From Trematomus loennbergii (lineage: Eukaryota; Chordata; Actinopteri; Perciformes; Nototheniidae), in contig JAAOOA010000033.1 of the NCBI GenBank assembly GCA_012861695.1, positions 12,866,434 through 12,930,433 of the forward strand: 64,000 nt of DNA, read 5' to 3'. A program made the translations under genes and the position numbers. This document shows positions 23,918-36,735 of the stretch, piece by piece. The stretch's first letter is position 1. Each line of letters opens with the position of its first letter. The notes beneath the pieces are model-generated. The model did not search any database. It was given only the letters and a program-made list of their open reading frames with translations, and was not told the DNA's origin.

Positions 23918-24134
23918 TTAAATCATGTCCACATGGATAGGAAACTAAATACATTTGCACACATCTTGTGTCCATATCTTTCTGTTGTGGTGGTCATGCC
24001 ACACCGTGCACCTGCATGCATGCGCGAGTCATGGTAAGATATCTGGATTAAGAGGTTGCTTTTTCTTTGCACAGCATGAAAGAAAGGCAAAACGAATGGG
24101 CTGCGATTTTAGTATTTTTAAGCAGAGGTTAATA

Positions 24135-24206
24135 ATTTGTACGGCCCTCGGAGGATGTTGAAAAAATTGAAATGGCCCTTGAGAGAAAAAAGGTTCCCCA
24201 CCCCTG
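24135..24206 (-). mobile_element. Truncated hAT end (GGGGAACC type)
   Basis: ACGGCCCTCGG, then AAAGGTTCCCCACCCCTG at 24206, is the right terminus of the widespread hAT group with CAGGGGTGGGGAACC ends. The opposite end was not found in the window. Confidence 0.6.
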
Positions 24207-24338
24207 ATTTACAGTATCTTCTTGATATTTTCTATTCTATATTTCTATCATTGACCTTCTACTTTCCCCTAATTTGTATGTACTCTTAATATTTAAATGT
24301 TTTCATCAAATATAACACATTCAACAAAACATGCAGCA

Positions 24339-24500
24339 GACCTTAGGCAAGGCAAGGCAAGGCAAGTTTATTTATATAGCCCCTTTCAACACAAGGCAAT
24401 TCAAAGTGCTTTACACAAATGAAAGACATTAAGAAAAAGGCATTTAAAAACAGTAATTAAAAAGCAAAACAATCTACCTGCATTGCAATTACTCTAAACG
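24339..24500 (-). mobile_element. Retroelement insertion with (CCTTG)n tail
   Basis: Read on the minus strand, AAAGCACTTTGAATTGCCTT, GCTATATAAATAAACT and a (CCTTG)n tail form a LINE/SINE-type 3' end. The same insertion is present in copy 3 (55075-55215) but absent from copy 2 at the equivalent point (about 36205). It therefore entered an ancestor of copies 1 and 3. Confidence 0.7.
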
Positions 24501-25153
24501 TGTAATAACGTGCTTTAACCAGTAGGTGGTTCGGGTTAAAAAGCTGTCAAGTTTACAGTGTTAACACAATAAAATATACTGCTGTTTCCGGTTAATTTAC
24601 GACGGATATATTTTGTTATCCACAAACGACCACACATATATTGTTTTGATATTTGTAACACAAAAGCGATGGGAAAAACCCACAGCAACACAGAAAAGAT
24701 GGTCTTAACATGACCCAGCGGTCTAGTTAATAAAAGATTATAATATCAAACAAAATATTACTATTAACTTTATTGTGAAATTAAAACAGAACGGTAAAAG
24801 AATAGTTTCCAGTCTATTTTGAGGCCCAATCTCTGTCGATAAATAAAGAACTAAGTCAGATGAGTAATATTTAATGCAAACGAACCATTTATTACAATGC
24901 ATTTATGTGATGACTTTCAAACAGTAAAGCAAGCACTAGCTGAATAAAGTATGATTTTATCTTTTACGAAACGTTTTTTTTCATATGGAATACAGTCTGG
25001 ATGGAGGTCAACCAATCACAGAGCTTGAGGACTAATCACGGGGTTTGTCGAGCAAAGCGCATGGTGTAGTCTCAAACGATAGCAGAGGATTATGGGTAGT
25101 GTAGTGTCTTCAGCCATCCTAAACTCCGATACAACTATTTGTTTCTCAGAATC

Positions 25154-25786
25154 TGTTCAAAATTCCAGGAAAGACAGACGACTTCTAAGTTTAACTATTT
25201 ATTATGAGAGAGCAAAAGACATATATCACTTGGCCAAGGACTCCGTCACGTCATAGAAACTACAGGCAGCAAAACTGTAATCTGTAACCACTATTTCCGT
25301 AAAGAGCCGCGAACCTAGCGTGCATACATTTTTATTACACAAGGCGTTGCCCGTACATTTATGATTGGTCAAGACTAGCTGAAAAGATACCGTGGTTTAG
25401 ACTTGGTTCTCTTTGGTAGGGGCGCAGACTCTAGAGTCTCTTGGCAACACAACCTTCCAATCAGCATTCGGCCGGCCTGTGGAAGTCCCTCCCTACTCTG
25501 GCACCATCATACGTAATTTGAAAAAGAAAAAGTGGAATCTTCATAAGGCTGCTTCCTAGCTGTGTGTGGGAGCGGAGCTCACCCAAAGCTCAAGGCCGGA
25601 GTGATGTCCTGTTTATGAATAACTCTTTGTATTCTTCCAGTGTCTGCACCTGACCTTGCTACTCTGAATTGCAGGCTAAAGACGTCTATTTATTCCAAAT
25701 TCACAGCCACATAAATGAGCACAATAAGCTTATAATGTAATAATAAGAATCAGTCTTTCTAATGTTATATAAAAATAGCCTCCACA
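25154..25786. mobile_element. Solo LTR, 633 bp, 4 bp target duplication
   Basis: The related arm at 56762 reads continuously TCTCAGAATCGAAGGGG. Here the same site is split, with AATC on both sides (25150-25153, 25787-25790). The insert begins TGTTCAAAATTCC and ends GCCTCCACA, giving the TG...CA ends of an LTR. No internal retroviral or gypsy coding region accompanies it, so it is a recombined solo LTR. A 4 bp duplication fits several LTR groups. Orientation is unresolved. Confidence 0.8.
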
Positions 25787-26188
25787 AATCGAAGGGGAAA
25801 AACACAAACCCATTGTACACAATTTAAACCAATCAATGTTGTGTAATTAACAAGGATAATCTGGTGTTTTTGAGTTGATGAGTAGTGCAGATATCACTGT
25901 AAAATCAATCGACAGTAAGGAGAATACTTATTTCCGGGCGTAAAATTCTCCGTTATCCAATGGGAATGGACGCTCACATTGCCTTTAACTGCCGCCGACA
26001 TGGACCGATGCGGTGCTTCCCTGAGCCTCAAATACCGCCGCCGATGGGAATACATTGCAATCAGTTGAAAGCTCTTTGCGTCCGTTTATGAAACTGAAGG
26101 AGACTCGGTGCGTCACAACTGCACGCCAAAGGACCCTGACCAAGCGTCGCTATTGGACTATCAGGGAGTGAGACTGTGTTGGTCAGAG

Positions 26189-28948
26189 GAGTGGTCTCTG
26201 TGCTTTATACAGTAAAATGGAAAAAACAACACCAACTTTCTAAAACCACAATTCAATTATTCTGAGAGCTTTTCCTACTCCTCTGGGAAAGGAGAACGTT
26301 TTTTGTCGTAGATTGTCCTCCAGGAACAGGTTCAGTCAGGATAATGAATAGCTCTTTGAATAATTCATAATAAGTCAAAAAGAAATAAGCTAATATGTTT
26401 TTTGAGTGTGATGGATGAGTAGTCCTCAGTGGAGCAGAGAATATTTACTCTAAATGACTGAAACATGAGGTGAAATGTTAATAGACAATTTACCTCTGAG
26501 GACAAGTCTTTAATGGCATTCCAAGGATGTAAAAACTGTAAAGGATGTCAGCGTTCTTAGGCTCTGTTCAGACTGAAAATAACTTTGCTCAAAGAAATAT
26601 TATCAAGGTCTGCGCATTGTAAGCATGTTGCTTTAGGAAATCTAAGTATGAGTAATGCATTCATGAGTTTTGGAGTTTATCATACGGTTAATACAGTGAC
26701 TCATTATACTCATAAGACAGTTGTCATAGCTACAATAATCTTTGTCCTCAGTGTAGACCATAGTGACAAGGTAAAAGCTATATTATGATGATCATTTGTC
26801 AGAGTAGGAAGCAGCATTTGGTAACACAGACCGCATTGCCAGATGAAAAACACATTTTCAACATTTTTTGCTGGAGCCCCTTCCCATTTGTGCATTTGTT
26901 GGTGCAGTGCTATCATTTTGGACTGAATACAGACTTAATCCTGTGCAAATGTCTGTCATTATCTGCAATAGACAAAACCAGCCAACCAACTTGGCAAGAT
27001 GCACCTTGGACAGGTCGGCTGTTGGATGCCATTAGACCATTGTTGAGCATCTCTGATGGACTGTTTTATGTAATTTGTCCGCATGATGTCCAACACTGTT
27101 GGCTCTAGCCATCCTTTTTGTTGGCTGTTCATCCATTTCGGCGTATGGTAAAAAAAAGTGTCTGGCTGAAGATGCTAGTGAAACTGTATTCTCACACATT
27201 TAGTGCTGTTGTCTTATTTTATTGCCTCCATTCTCTGTTTACTTCCACAAGCAACCGTTTACATGCATCCAAAAGCCAGAGAAAATCAAGGACAATATAT
27301 GTATTTCCTTTGGCAGATGTATCCCAATTCTCATCAAATAACTTATGACAGATTTACATTGGCATATTATTTATATTGAAAAATGATAGTATAAATAGAC
27401 TAGTTATTTGTTTTGAGGCATGCTGGGCATGTTCAAATGCATATTTTCACAATTTGTTCAATTAGATTTGGGACTTCAAAATTGACGAGGCTTACATTTC
27501 CTGACATTTAGTATACACTTTTCTGCAATTCCTTTAATGCAACTCCATAGCGCCTCATTAGGCCATTAGGCTAAGTTTCTCATATTTCTGCCTGTCTAAG
27601 GAAAATCCTCCCAAACACATGCAAACCTGACACTTAAACCATAAGGTAGAACCTCCTCATTAAATGGCCTATATACCAACGAGCACATTAACTCAACTGA
27701 GAATAATAACCTTATTATCCTATGCAAAACTGAGTAGTTATGCTTTTTCTGCACTATTATTTTTCCTCCTGTGCAGAAAAATATCAAAGCTGTATGCGGA
27801 AATTATTAATGAACATTTCAGAGGCTCATTTAGCTACACAGCATGGACATCCATTTGCAGGAGCGGCGAGTGCAAATCCATCAAAAGAGGAAATTAACGA
27901 GTTATAATGAGATGGAACACGTGTGGTTTCTTTTGCCACAGGTGCAATACAAACTTCTACGCTGCCTTTGTGTTTTCAGTCATCTGTGTGTCGGCCGTCT
28001 GTCACACCATTTGGTTTGTTATTTGATTTATAGTTTTTATTTTAATTTATAGATGGTTTTGTACCCTTCACTTTCTTTGTTGCTGAATTTTGATGAACTC
28101 TAAATTGAAGCAGAGGAATCACAAATACCTTTAGGTTACAGTCTTTCCTAAAGGCCCTAAATTAGCTCTTGTTGGTGAGTGATAATGTCCCACATGAATA
28201 ACATGAATACACTGTTGCCTGCCAGAGTTACATTTGGTTATTTCACAAGAGAGATTTCTGTATTTATCACATTTTGAAAGATACATGGATAAATGTACAT
28301 TTACGTATGTATTGCAGTTGTTGATTATTATTATTTATTGAAGAAGCCAATTCCTTTGTTTATATTAATGTGTATTTTGAATAATAAGTGTGTCTGATGT
28401 GTTATTTAATAGATGTTGGTATGTGTCTCCTGCAAGTCGTTTTTTTTTTTAAGGAGATATGCTGCAGCCTAGTGGTGTGGCTGACTGAGAAGCACATCGT
28501 TTGACTCTTTGTTTGGCATATTTTGTTTGGGATAACAGTTTATTAGTATTTAGTTGACAACATTTATTTTATTTTGAATGAGTTAAGACAGGATAAACCA
28601 ATACCCATCCAAGAAATTCATTTTTTCCTACAAATGTACCAAAGTCAGAACACATACAATTGTAACACTGAAGCGGTGAGAAAAGTTAGGACTAACTCTA
28701 ACTTCCACAGTTCGAAGATCCTTTTACCGTTAAATGTTTTCTCTATGCGGCCACTGCTCTTTGGGTTATTACTCCAAGTACTTTGTAGAATAGAGTACCG
28801 ATTTACCCATGTGCACCACTGTGGCTCTGTCTGGTGTGACAAGCTGTGGTGCTGAACCACATAATGGTCCTCAGCTCATGGTGCAGTGCAAGCTTTTGCC
28901 TGAACAGCTTCTCATCAGGACACCGCTGTCCCACTGCACTGGAGCTGA
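26189..28948. other. Unique non-coding DNA
   Basis: AT-rich sequence without recognised repeats or exons. Open frames up to 107 codons show no domains. Confidence 0.5.
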
Positions 28949-29218
<270 letters not shown>

Positions 29219-29526
29219 CATCATGTGTTCACAAGTTGCAGAGGTTGTTAGCTGCTGAATGGCAGCTGTGAGACTACATGGCATTACAGATTGTTAGCTG
29301 CTGCATGCCTGAGGCAGAAACACACGGCACAGCAAGATGCATTGTTTATGTCAATAGCAAACATGATGCTCTGGAGGCAAACATAAAAATGTCATTGTTG
29401 GAGCTCAATACAAGGAGCAAAATATAAGTAGGCAATGTCAAATAATATTAAAACATTTGATTTGAGTGCTAATGACCTAAAATGCTAATTTAATTGTTTT
29501 AATCATTGCAGGGCTCGACAGTAACG

Positions 29527-29919
29527 GGGTGTTTCTCAATCGCGAGTACGCTTGCTTGGTAGCACATGTCTGCCGAGCATCTTGCTTCAGAAGCGAGTCA
29601 AGAATACTTCCTGGCATTCGGAAAACGAAGTGTGGAACACGCTAGCAAGTGTGCAGGTGTGCGTCATATGAGAGCCCCCCTCCTTACATCTTCCGCCACA
29701 GATTTGGGGAAATTGGTCCGTGCGCAAAGCATTGTGGGGATTTTAAGACCGCGGAGTCTACTCATGTGCAGCCTCGATATTTCTCCAAACGGAGTACGCC
29801 GGGCTCGGTAGATTTCCAAGTATGCTGGAGATTGGAACAGTACTTTGGCGGCACTCGATGACGTAGTATGCTTGAAATAGTGGCTCTGAAGCAGCTTTAC
29901 TCGCGATTGAGAAACACCC
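29527..29919 (+). mobile_element. 393 bp MITE with GGGTGTTTCTCAATCGCGAG ends, copy 1
   Basis: Perfect terminal repeats GGGTGTTTCTCAATCGCGAG and CTCGCGATTGAGAAACACCC, flanked by ACG on both sides (29524-29526, 29920-29922). A second copy in opposite orientation is at 50179-50570, flanked by TCG. Three-base duplications suggest PIF/Harbinger- or CACTA-type transposition, but the xCG target is not the usual TWA. Non-coding. Confidence 0.9.
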
Positions 29920-30220
29920 ACGGTTGCCAGGTTGCCATTGGCAACCATTCAGAAAAAATGTCAACCACTTCTTGGCCTTTGGTTGCCATCAGTGGCAACC
30001 AGTTTTTAACATAAAGAAATAAGAACAGCAAACAGCAAAATGTGCACCCCAAAATAGATACATGTTAATTATTTGTTGTATTAAGACTGATATTTAATTA
30101 TTGTTGTGACCAGTCGGAACCTGATACTTAAGTTGCACGTGCATTGGTATGATTACGGAGCCAGAAAGCGGTGCACGTTTGCTCGCGTGCGCGGTGCGCC
30201 GTGTGTTTGTTTTACAAAAC

Positions 30221-30358
30221 ATGGCGAAGCAAATTAAGTTGTTTGACTGTGGGGTAAAAAGTTCGGCCAACCCGTCAACATCTCAAACGAATTTTCAAAG
30301 TGATTCAACTGATAAAGCGCAAGATGAACCCGAACGAAAGCAAAGAGGAAATGGGTAA
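30221..30358 (+). pseudogene. Residual N-terminal exon of a hAT-type transposase
   Basis: The frame opens with MAKQIKLFDCGVKSS, followed by a serine/threonine-rich and charged stretch (STSQTNFQSDSTDKAQ). It stops after 45 codons. This basic start followed by a polar linker resembles the beginning of domesticated and active hAT transposases of the ZNF862/KIAA1586-like type. That is a resemblance from memory, not a search result. The BED finger, RNase-H core and dimerisation region are absent. It lies inside the element at 29509-31055, which supports a transposase origin. A chance ORF is the alternative. Confidence 0.4.
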
Positions 30359-31055
30359 AGGAGGCGAAACATTCTGCTCCGTTGTCCATTCACTTCCGGT
30401 AAAAGTTCCTTCAAAATAAGAGTCCCGATCTTATTACTACCAAAATAAAAGTGCAAAACGAAACTTTACCATAGAAAAATATTGGCATAAAAATATAATC
30501 ATTCTATAAAAAGGTAACACATTTGAAATGTTAGACATATTAAAGGTAATTTACAGCATTAATATCTAATTCATAACTGTGAATGGTTTTCATTTATTTA
30601 ACATTAGAAATGTATTAGTCTGGCCAATCCAAGACTTCAATGCTGAAGGGCCAATGGATCTATGGTGGGGATCAGCACAAAGGTCAAGAAACCCAAATTT
30701 GAAAGGGAGACAACGGATGACCAAGAAACTAGTGACTTGCTCAATTCCTTTGTGAGGGATCTGTGAAGAACATGACAACAGCTGCACTACTGGTATTTTG
30801 TATACCAGCAATTGAGGGTGGACAAGTTTACTACCACTTAAGTTTCAAATAATTGTGTTAATTACTTATTGTAAAGCATTTGAACATTCTTTTGTGTCAC
30901 ACGTTCATTAAGTTGATGTATAACTGTATAGTATCTTAATTATTTAAAATATAAGGTGACTAAAAATGGCAACCGTATTTTCAGTTTTGGCAACCAAAAG
31001 CTGATGCCTGGTTGCCAGCCTGGCAACCACTTTTAAAAGTTAGCGTTGAGCCCTG

Positions 31056-32980
31056 CATTAATAGTTTTAAACCAGGGACTTATTTTTGCACTTCTTGAAG
31101 ACTGATTCGCTTATTCACTGAGCTGAGAATGACCGACGTCAATTCAAGTCCTCTATGACTTGTGAGAGGGCATAGCCACTGAAAACAAATGTGTGCTCTG
31201 CAGGGATGTAGACTTCTGTATGATATATTCATTATTTATTTATTCCATTACTGTTTTTTCCCATTCAGTTCCCTGAAATTCTAAAAAATACATTTTAAGT
31301 GAGCACTTGTTCAAAATTGTTAGTATGTGTGTTATTAATAATTGTAAAACTGTAATTGTAAAACTGTCAAATAAGTGTTGTTCCTCTCCAAGATCCAGGT
31401 GCGATGATTTTAATGAAACAAAAATGTACCTAACTGATATTTTAGTTTTTCATGTGCCATGGAATTGCAGCTGAAACGCATTACAGACATTCAATAAAGC
31501 ATTACACTACCCACCCATAGACATGCAGTTCACAGACGCATTTATGATGCATATTTCATCTGCTGTGTTGGCCCTCTATACACACACCCTGCCTCAGCCA
31601 AACTTAAATTAAACATTCATACAGTAGGGTCATATCTCCATATCAAGTAACTTTCACAGCTACATTTGGGTAGTCTCTTCTACAGAGAGCGTCCCAGGGC
31701 TCTCAGTGTTTGTGAGACCAGAAGAAAAATCATTGCTGCTCTGCAAGTGTCTCTCTTTGTGTTGAAGTGCAAAAATACAGACTTTATTGGATATACTGAA
31801 GAGAGAATAAAAGCTCAGACAAGGTGACAGCTCTTGAGGAAAACATTTGCAGTCCTAGCAAGCGAACCATAGACCCATGCTCTCTATACATTTACTCTAT
31901 ACCAGGTCTACTCTAAATCAGAGTCCTTCACAAAGAGGGGCTCAGAAACCGCTAAAGGTTTCCTTAATATAGTGAGGTCCCAATCCCAGGACCTGTCTGT
32001 GCAAAGATTGGGGTTCATCTCATTAATCCAGTGTGAGAGTTAATCCATGTCTTTTGATCAAAAATGATTTACTTCTTCTTTTACTTCCTTGCTGCACAAT
32101 TTAATTGCCTATTGTAGAAGTGTTTTTTTCTTTTTCTGAATCATTCAATTGTCAAACATCTGTGTAAATTGTTGGAAATTAATTTAAATGCACTGAACAT
32201 ACACTTTTTATAAAACTTTTAAAATTGCTCTAAATGCAAATCCATTTTCCTTTGTTCGTCTTTTCCTCTCTTCCTACTCGACTTACCCAGCTGCCAAAGC
32301 ACTATTGTCTCTACGTGTTATTGCATCATATACACTGCAGGAGTAAATGAAGTTGTTTTTCTTTAGAAACGGATAATTTGGGCCACAGCATGAAGAACTG
32401 GACAAACATTCAATTTGTACTTTTCTCCCGAATGTTAAGCATGTTATTTCTATAAAATCGGTCTCTACCCAAGTGTTTGTTAAAAGCACGAGGATTTATT
32501 CAGTATATACTTCTCAGTCAGTATATACTTCTTTCAATTTAAAATCAAGAAAGATTGGCAGTCGTGTTTGATTGTATGTACATGTTATCATTCTTTTTTT
32601 TCTTTGATCACAATTAAGCCTTTTAAATGTACACTATATGATGAAGAGTATGTTGATAAAGCTAGCAATTTTAAATTGAATGGAATCACGGCATACACTG
32701 ATAGTGTGCTTCCAACTTTGTCAGCTTATGGATGACCTATCTGTCATGTAGAAACTGGAAAGGCTCTCGAAGAAAGGGTTTTCACAGTTTGTTGTGGGAA
32801 ACAATAAACTGGCCTGCAGAGAGCCCTGAGCCCAGCTACATCCAACTCCTCTAAGATTTAACCAGGACTTTTGTATTATGTTCAGGAATATCGTTTGGCC
32901 ATAGTGTCTGTTTCAGTTTTTGATCTTGCATTACGTGGATCATCTTTAAATATGTTTCACTTTTTCAGTATATATTATTT
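31056..32980. other. Unique non-coding DNA
   Basis: No recognisable exon, RNA gene or transposon; AT-rich throughout. Confidence 0.5.
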
Positions 32981-32984
32981 AAAT

Positions 32985-33290
32985 GGCACTCACCTATCAA
33001 AAAACCCACTCTCAATAGCTTCAAAGGTCAACTCAAAGAATGGTTGAGAAACAAACAGACGTGCAATCACCGCTAAATGCACTTTAATACAGGGGTAACT
33101 CCTCTTGTATTTTATTTTATTTTGTTTTTGCCATGTTTGTAAAATGTTATCTTCTTAAATGTTTTATGTGAGGGACTGTGGATGGAAATGAGCTCAAAGC
33201 TACATTTGGCACTGTTACGCTTGAATGTTTTAAGTGTTCATTACTGTGCATTGTCCTTGCTAAATAAACGATTAAAATAAAAAATAACAA
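32985..33290 (+). mobile_element. LINE 3' end (last codons and 3' untranslated region)
   Basis: The frame around 33015-33075 reads LKEWLRNKQTCNHR and stops, like the C-terminus of fish Rex/Babar-type LINE reverse transcriptases. It is followed by TTTTGCCATGTTTG, GAGGGACTGTGGATGG, a run ending CTAAATAAACG and A-rich sequence, the usual 3' untranslated end. The element is strongly 5'-truncated. The family assignment is by recollection. Confidence 0.5.
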
Positions 33291-33664
33291 ATGTTCATCT
33301 TGAAGATATCTTTATATAATCTTATCCTCACATGATCAACATATTTTGTCTTTGAGGGGAACATGACGATAGAGATACATCAACGTCCTATTTCCCTGTG
33401 CCAATGCAATGTCTGTTCAACTTCTGTAAAAGAAGATATGTGATTCGTGATATTTGCCTGCATATACAGTATAAAAGAAGCTTTGTTCTCACAATGTTAA
33501 AGCAAATGTGTTTGAGACCGCCTAACTCCAAACTAATAAATGCTGACTAAGACATAAAAATAACCATTAGTAAGAAAGCTTTTTTATGTAAACCCTAAAT
33601 ATGTTCCATTTTTACTGACCAGTGGAACGTTTTTTTTCTCTTTGCAGCTTTGTAGCCAGTGCCA

Positions 33665-33841
<177 letters not shown>

Positions 33842-34430
33842 TTGCTAGAGGCTTTTTCCCTCTACATCTGTACCTCCAATGGATTTGTACTTATACTTTC
33901 CTGGGTTTCTAGCTCAACCTGCATTTTCATTCATTTCCACCATCCATACCTCCAAGGCTGCTAGCATCTGTATTCCCAGACATGCGTCCGTACCTCAGAG
34001 GCTGACAGGCTCTGTGTTCTTTTTACTCCTTTACACCTCAAAGGCTTCAGATGGATGGATTTCCCATTGCTTGGGTGTAAATCTTTCATGTGTGAAATTG
34101 TCTGTGCTTAAAGAAGCCATTGGCTGTGCTGAAGAAGCCGTCTGTATTACGTTTGTTGGTGGTGACAGCCTGTTGTGTCACGGTAATAGACATTAGTCAC
34201 GTCAGTTGTTTTCATAACACATGAATAATATTCCAAATGGGTTTTCACATATTGCAGCTTTATATTGACTCTAAGAATCCTGGATTGGTCCGCAAGATGG
34301 TTTGTTTTCCTAATTGGACTTGAGTACAAACCATTTAAAATTAAACTACATTTGCATTTGAAGCGACACATTTCTTGAGATGAATGAATTATGATGAACG
34401 AAGTCAGTGCAGTCACATAAATGTTTTGTA

Positions 34431-34560
34431 TTTCAACTTTATTGTCAATCTCAAAATATATTTGTACTCACAGAAAGATCGAAATACTGTTTCCCACAGT
34501 CCCGAGGTATAAAAAAACACACATTAAAATACAAGAAGACTCAATAATTACAAAAAACCA
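34431..34560 (-). mobile_element. LINE 3' tail fragment
   Basis: TTTCAACTTTATTGTCAATC is the reverse of a LINE end (...GACAATAAAG...) like that at 233-378 and 44990-45110. The body to about 34560 is A-rich and non-coding. Limits are approximate. Confidence 0.4.
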
Positions 34561-35859
34561 CAACATAACCGTTTACTTCAAGTAAGCAGGATATATATAT
34601 AAAAAAAGATGATGTACATAGTGCAAATGCAGCCTGTCCTCCTACAAAAAATGACCAAATAGGTCGATTGTTCAGCAGCTTATTACGACCCATAGTCACG
34701 TTTTAAAGTGTAGCACCTCTAGTGGTCGTGTAAGAAACAACATGCTCCCGTTGATTGCAAACGCTCCGGAGAGTCGTTTATTCACAAATAACCCTCTCTG
34801 GGAAATCCAAAATTGTGGAATAGTTAGTTAGATTTCTAGCGAGAAGTGTATATTGTACTTATAGAATTCACGTCCAGTGGATGTGTAGGATCTATAGTTT
34901 GATAGATATTACGAAGATGATTTGAGGTCTCGCCAGGAGAACGTGTATACTACGTCTTTCCGCAGCGTCCATGTAAAGTTGGCGTTAACCCTCACGGGGT
35001 GAAAACAGTATTTCCGGTCTAGAAGTTTTCATAATAAAACCGGAAGTATTCTCCTCACTGTCAAATGATTACACAGTGATATCTGCATTATTCATCGACT
35101 AAAAAACATCGGTTTATCCTTGTTAATTACACAATATTGATTGGTTTAAATTGTGTACAATGCTTTTGTGTTTTTAACCTTCGATTCGGAGAAACAAATA
35201 GTTTTTTCGGAGTTTAGACACTACAGAGTTTCCGAAGACACTACACTACCCAAAATCCTCAGCTATTGTTTGGGACTACAAGATCCGCTTTGCTTTACAA
35301 ACCCCGTGATTAGTCCTCAAGCTCTGTGATTGGATGTTGGAGTGGCAGTGCGACAAGATTACGCCGAGCATCAAACAGCTCTTTGAAATGGAATGTAACC
35401 ACTGCAGACTATCGAAAACTGGACTCGAACGGGTCCAGCCCACCCCGCCCCCCAGAACTTTACATGCTGGCTATTGTGTTTCGCAACATGTTCTATGGCA
35501 CATCTCTACTGGGAATTGTAGTTTTAAAAGACGTTTTCGTATTTCCCATAATTAGAAGTTTCCAGTATTAAACTGTGTACATCCCTGGAGGTTTAGGGAT
35601 ACGAAACACATTGGTGTTATCAAATTTAAAACATATAATTAATAAATGGGTGAAAATTGCTTGTGTCCATAATGGGCAGCATTAAGATACCCACATGACA
35701 GCTAAGGTCAGAATAGCTTTATTTAACAGCTGGTCTTATGTCTGTGACCCCTCCTGTTGTTCATTGATAAGCCCTGAAACATGCACTTGTCAAGGTTCAG
35801 AGGCACATTTTGCAAATATGGCAGTAGCCATCAATTATCTTAAGATAAGATAAGATAAT

Positions 35860-36040
35860 GGTGGTCTAATGGATAGTGAGGTGGGCTAAAGATCGGAAGG
35901 TTGTGAGTTCAAATCCCGCCAGGAACACCACCTGCCCTTGAGTAAGGCACTTAGTCCTTAGTTACTCCAGGGAGAATGTACCTGTAATTGGTAATTGTAA
36001 GTCGCTTTGGATAAAAGCGTCAGCTAAATGAAATGTAATA
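35860..36040 (+). mobile_element. Full-length tRNA-derived SINE
   Basis: A tRNA-like head has an A box (TGGTCTAATGG, 35862-35872) and a B box (GTTCAAATCCC, 35907-35917), correctly spaced for RNA polymerase III. A body follows, then the teleost LINE-type tail GTAAGTCGCTTTGGATAAAA...GCTAAATG. It is inserted next to an AAGAT-repeat/LINE tail (35839-35858 and 36047-36090). Related copies are at 48431 and 48655. Confidence 0.85.
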
Positions 36041-36607
36041 ACATAATATATACTTTATTGATCCCAAGTTGGGAAATGTTTTTCTTACAGCAGCATGTAC
36101 TACTTTGTTCTACATACAATTCAGAGGTTAACTTGGTATTTGTACTCCACTATATTTATTTTAGTTACTTTGTTTTCATCAAATATAACATATTCAACAA
36201 CAAAATTCAATAACGTGCTTTAACCACTAGGCGGTGCGGGTTAAAAAACCAGTGGTCTAGTTAATAAAACATAATAATATCAAACATAATATTACTATTA
36301 ACTTTATTGTGAAATTAAAACAGAACGGTAAAGAAAAATACAGTTTCAGTCTCTCGTTTTGAAGCTTATGCATTGTACCATGAACCTACATAGACCTGTA
36401 ACAGTCAACTGCATGAGGAGTTGGAAAGGTAGTTTCTGAAGATGTTACAAATAACACACAGCATACAATGCCATAATAACTTTGTATTATTAGTGTAGGA
36501 CACTTATGTATGTATAACATCTGAAGATGTGTAGTTTTATTCATGTTTTCACATAATTGTACAGGATATTGCTATAATAATAATAATAAATATTATAGCT
36601 GATAATG

Positions 36608-36735
36608 TATATATATATATATATATATATGTATATCATATATATTATATATGATATATATAATGTATGTATCATATATATATAATGTAATATATCAGAT
36701 ATTAATGTGTATACACATTAATATCCGATTTGTAA
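36608..36735. repeat. AT-rich palindromic microsatellite
   Basis: TA/ATATAT runs alternate with GTATATCATATATATTATAT-type palindromes, capable of large cruciforms. Non-coding. Confidence 0.85.

Larger units (their letters stand above)
21895..26181 (+). mobile_element. Long-inverted-repeat DNA element, copy 1 (4.29 kb)
   Basis: Ends CAACACAGTCTCACTCCCTG and its reverse complement are exact. They are flanked by GTCAGAG at 21888-21894 and 26182-26188 (7 bp target duplication). The arms (about 21895-22440 and 25010-26181 less a nested LTR) are nearly identical inverted repeats of about 540 bp. The left arm then continues to about 22740 and the right arm starts at about 24207. The core holds a TTAA MITE, a hAT end and a GC-rich hairpin at 23381-23400. 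No transposase was found, so the element is nonautonomous; its superfamily is not established. Confidence 0.85.
29509..31055 (+). mobile_element. hAT-type element relic with CAGGGCTC ends
   Basis: The left end CAGGGCTCGACAGTAACG and the reverse of the right end (CAGGGCTCAACGCTAAC) form inverted termini. Inside both ends are repeated TGGCAACC/GGTTGCCA words in opposite orientations. A MITE is nested at 29527-29919. About 1.15 kb of original sequence remains, with a short transposase-like first exon at 30221-30358. No clear 8 bp duplication survives. Confidence 0.75.
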
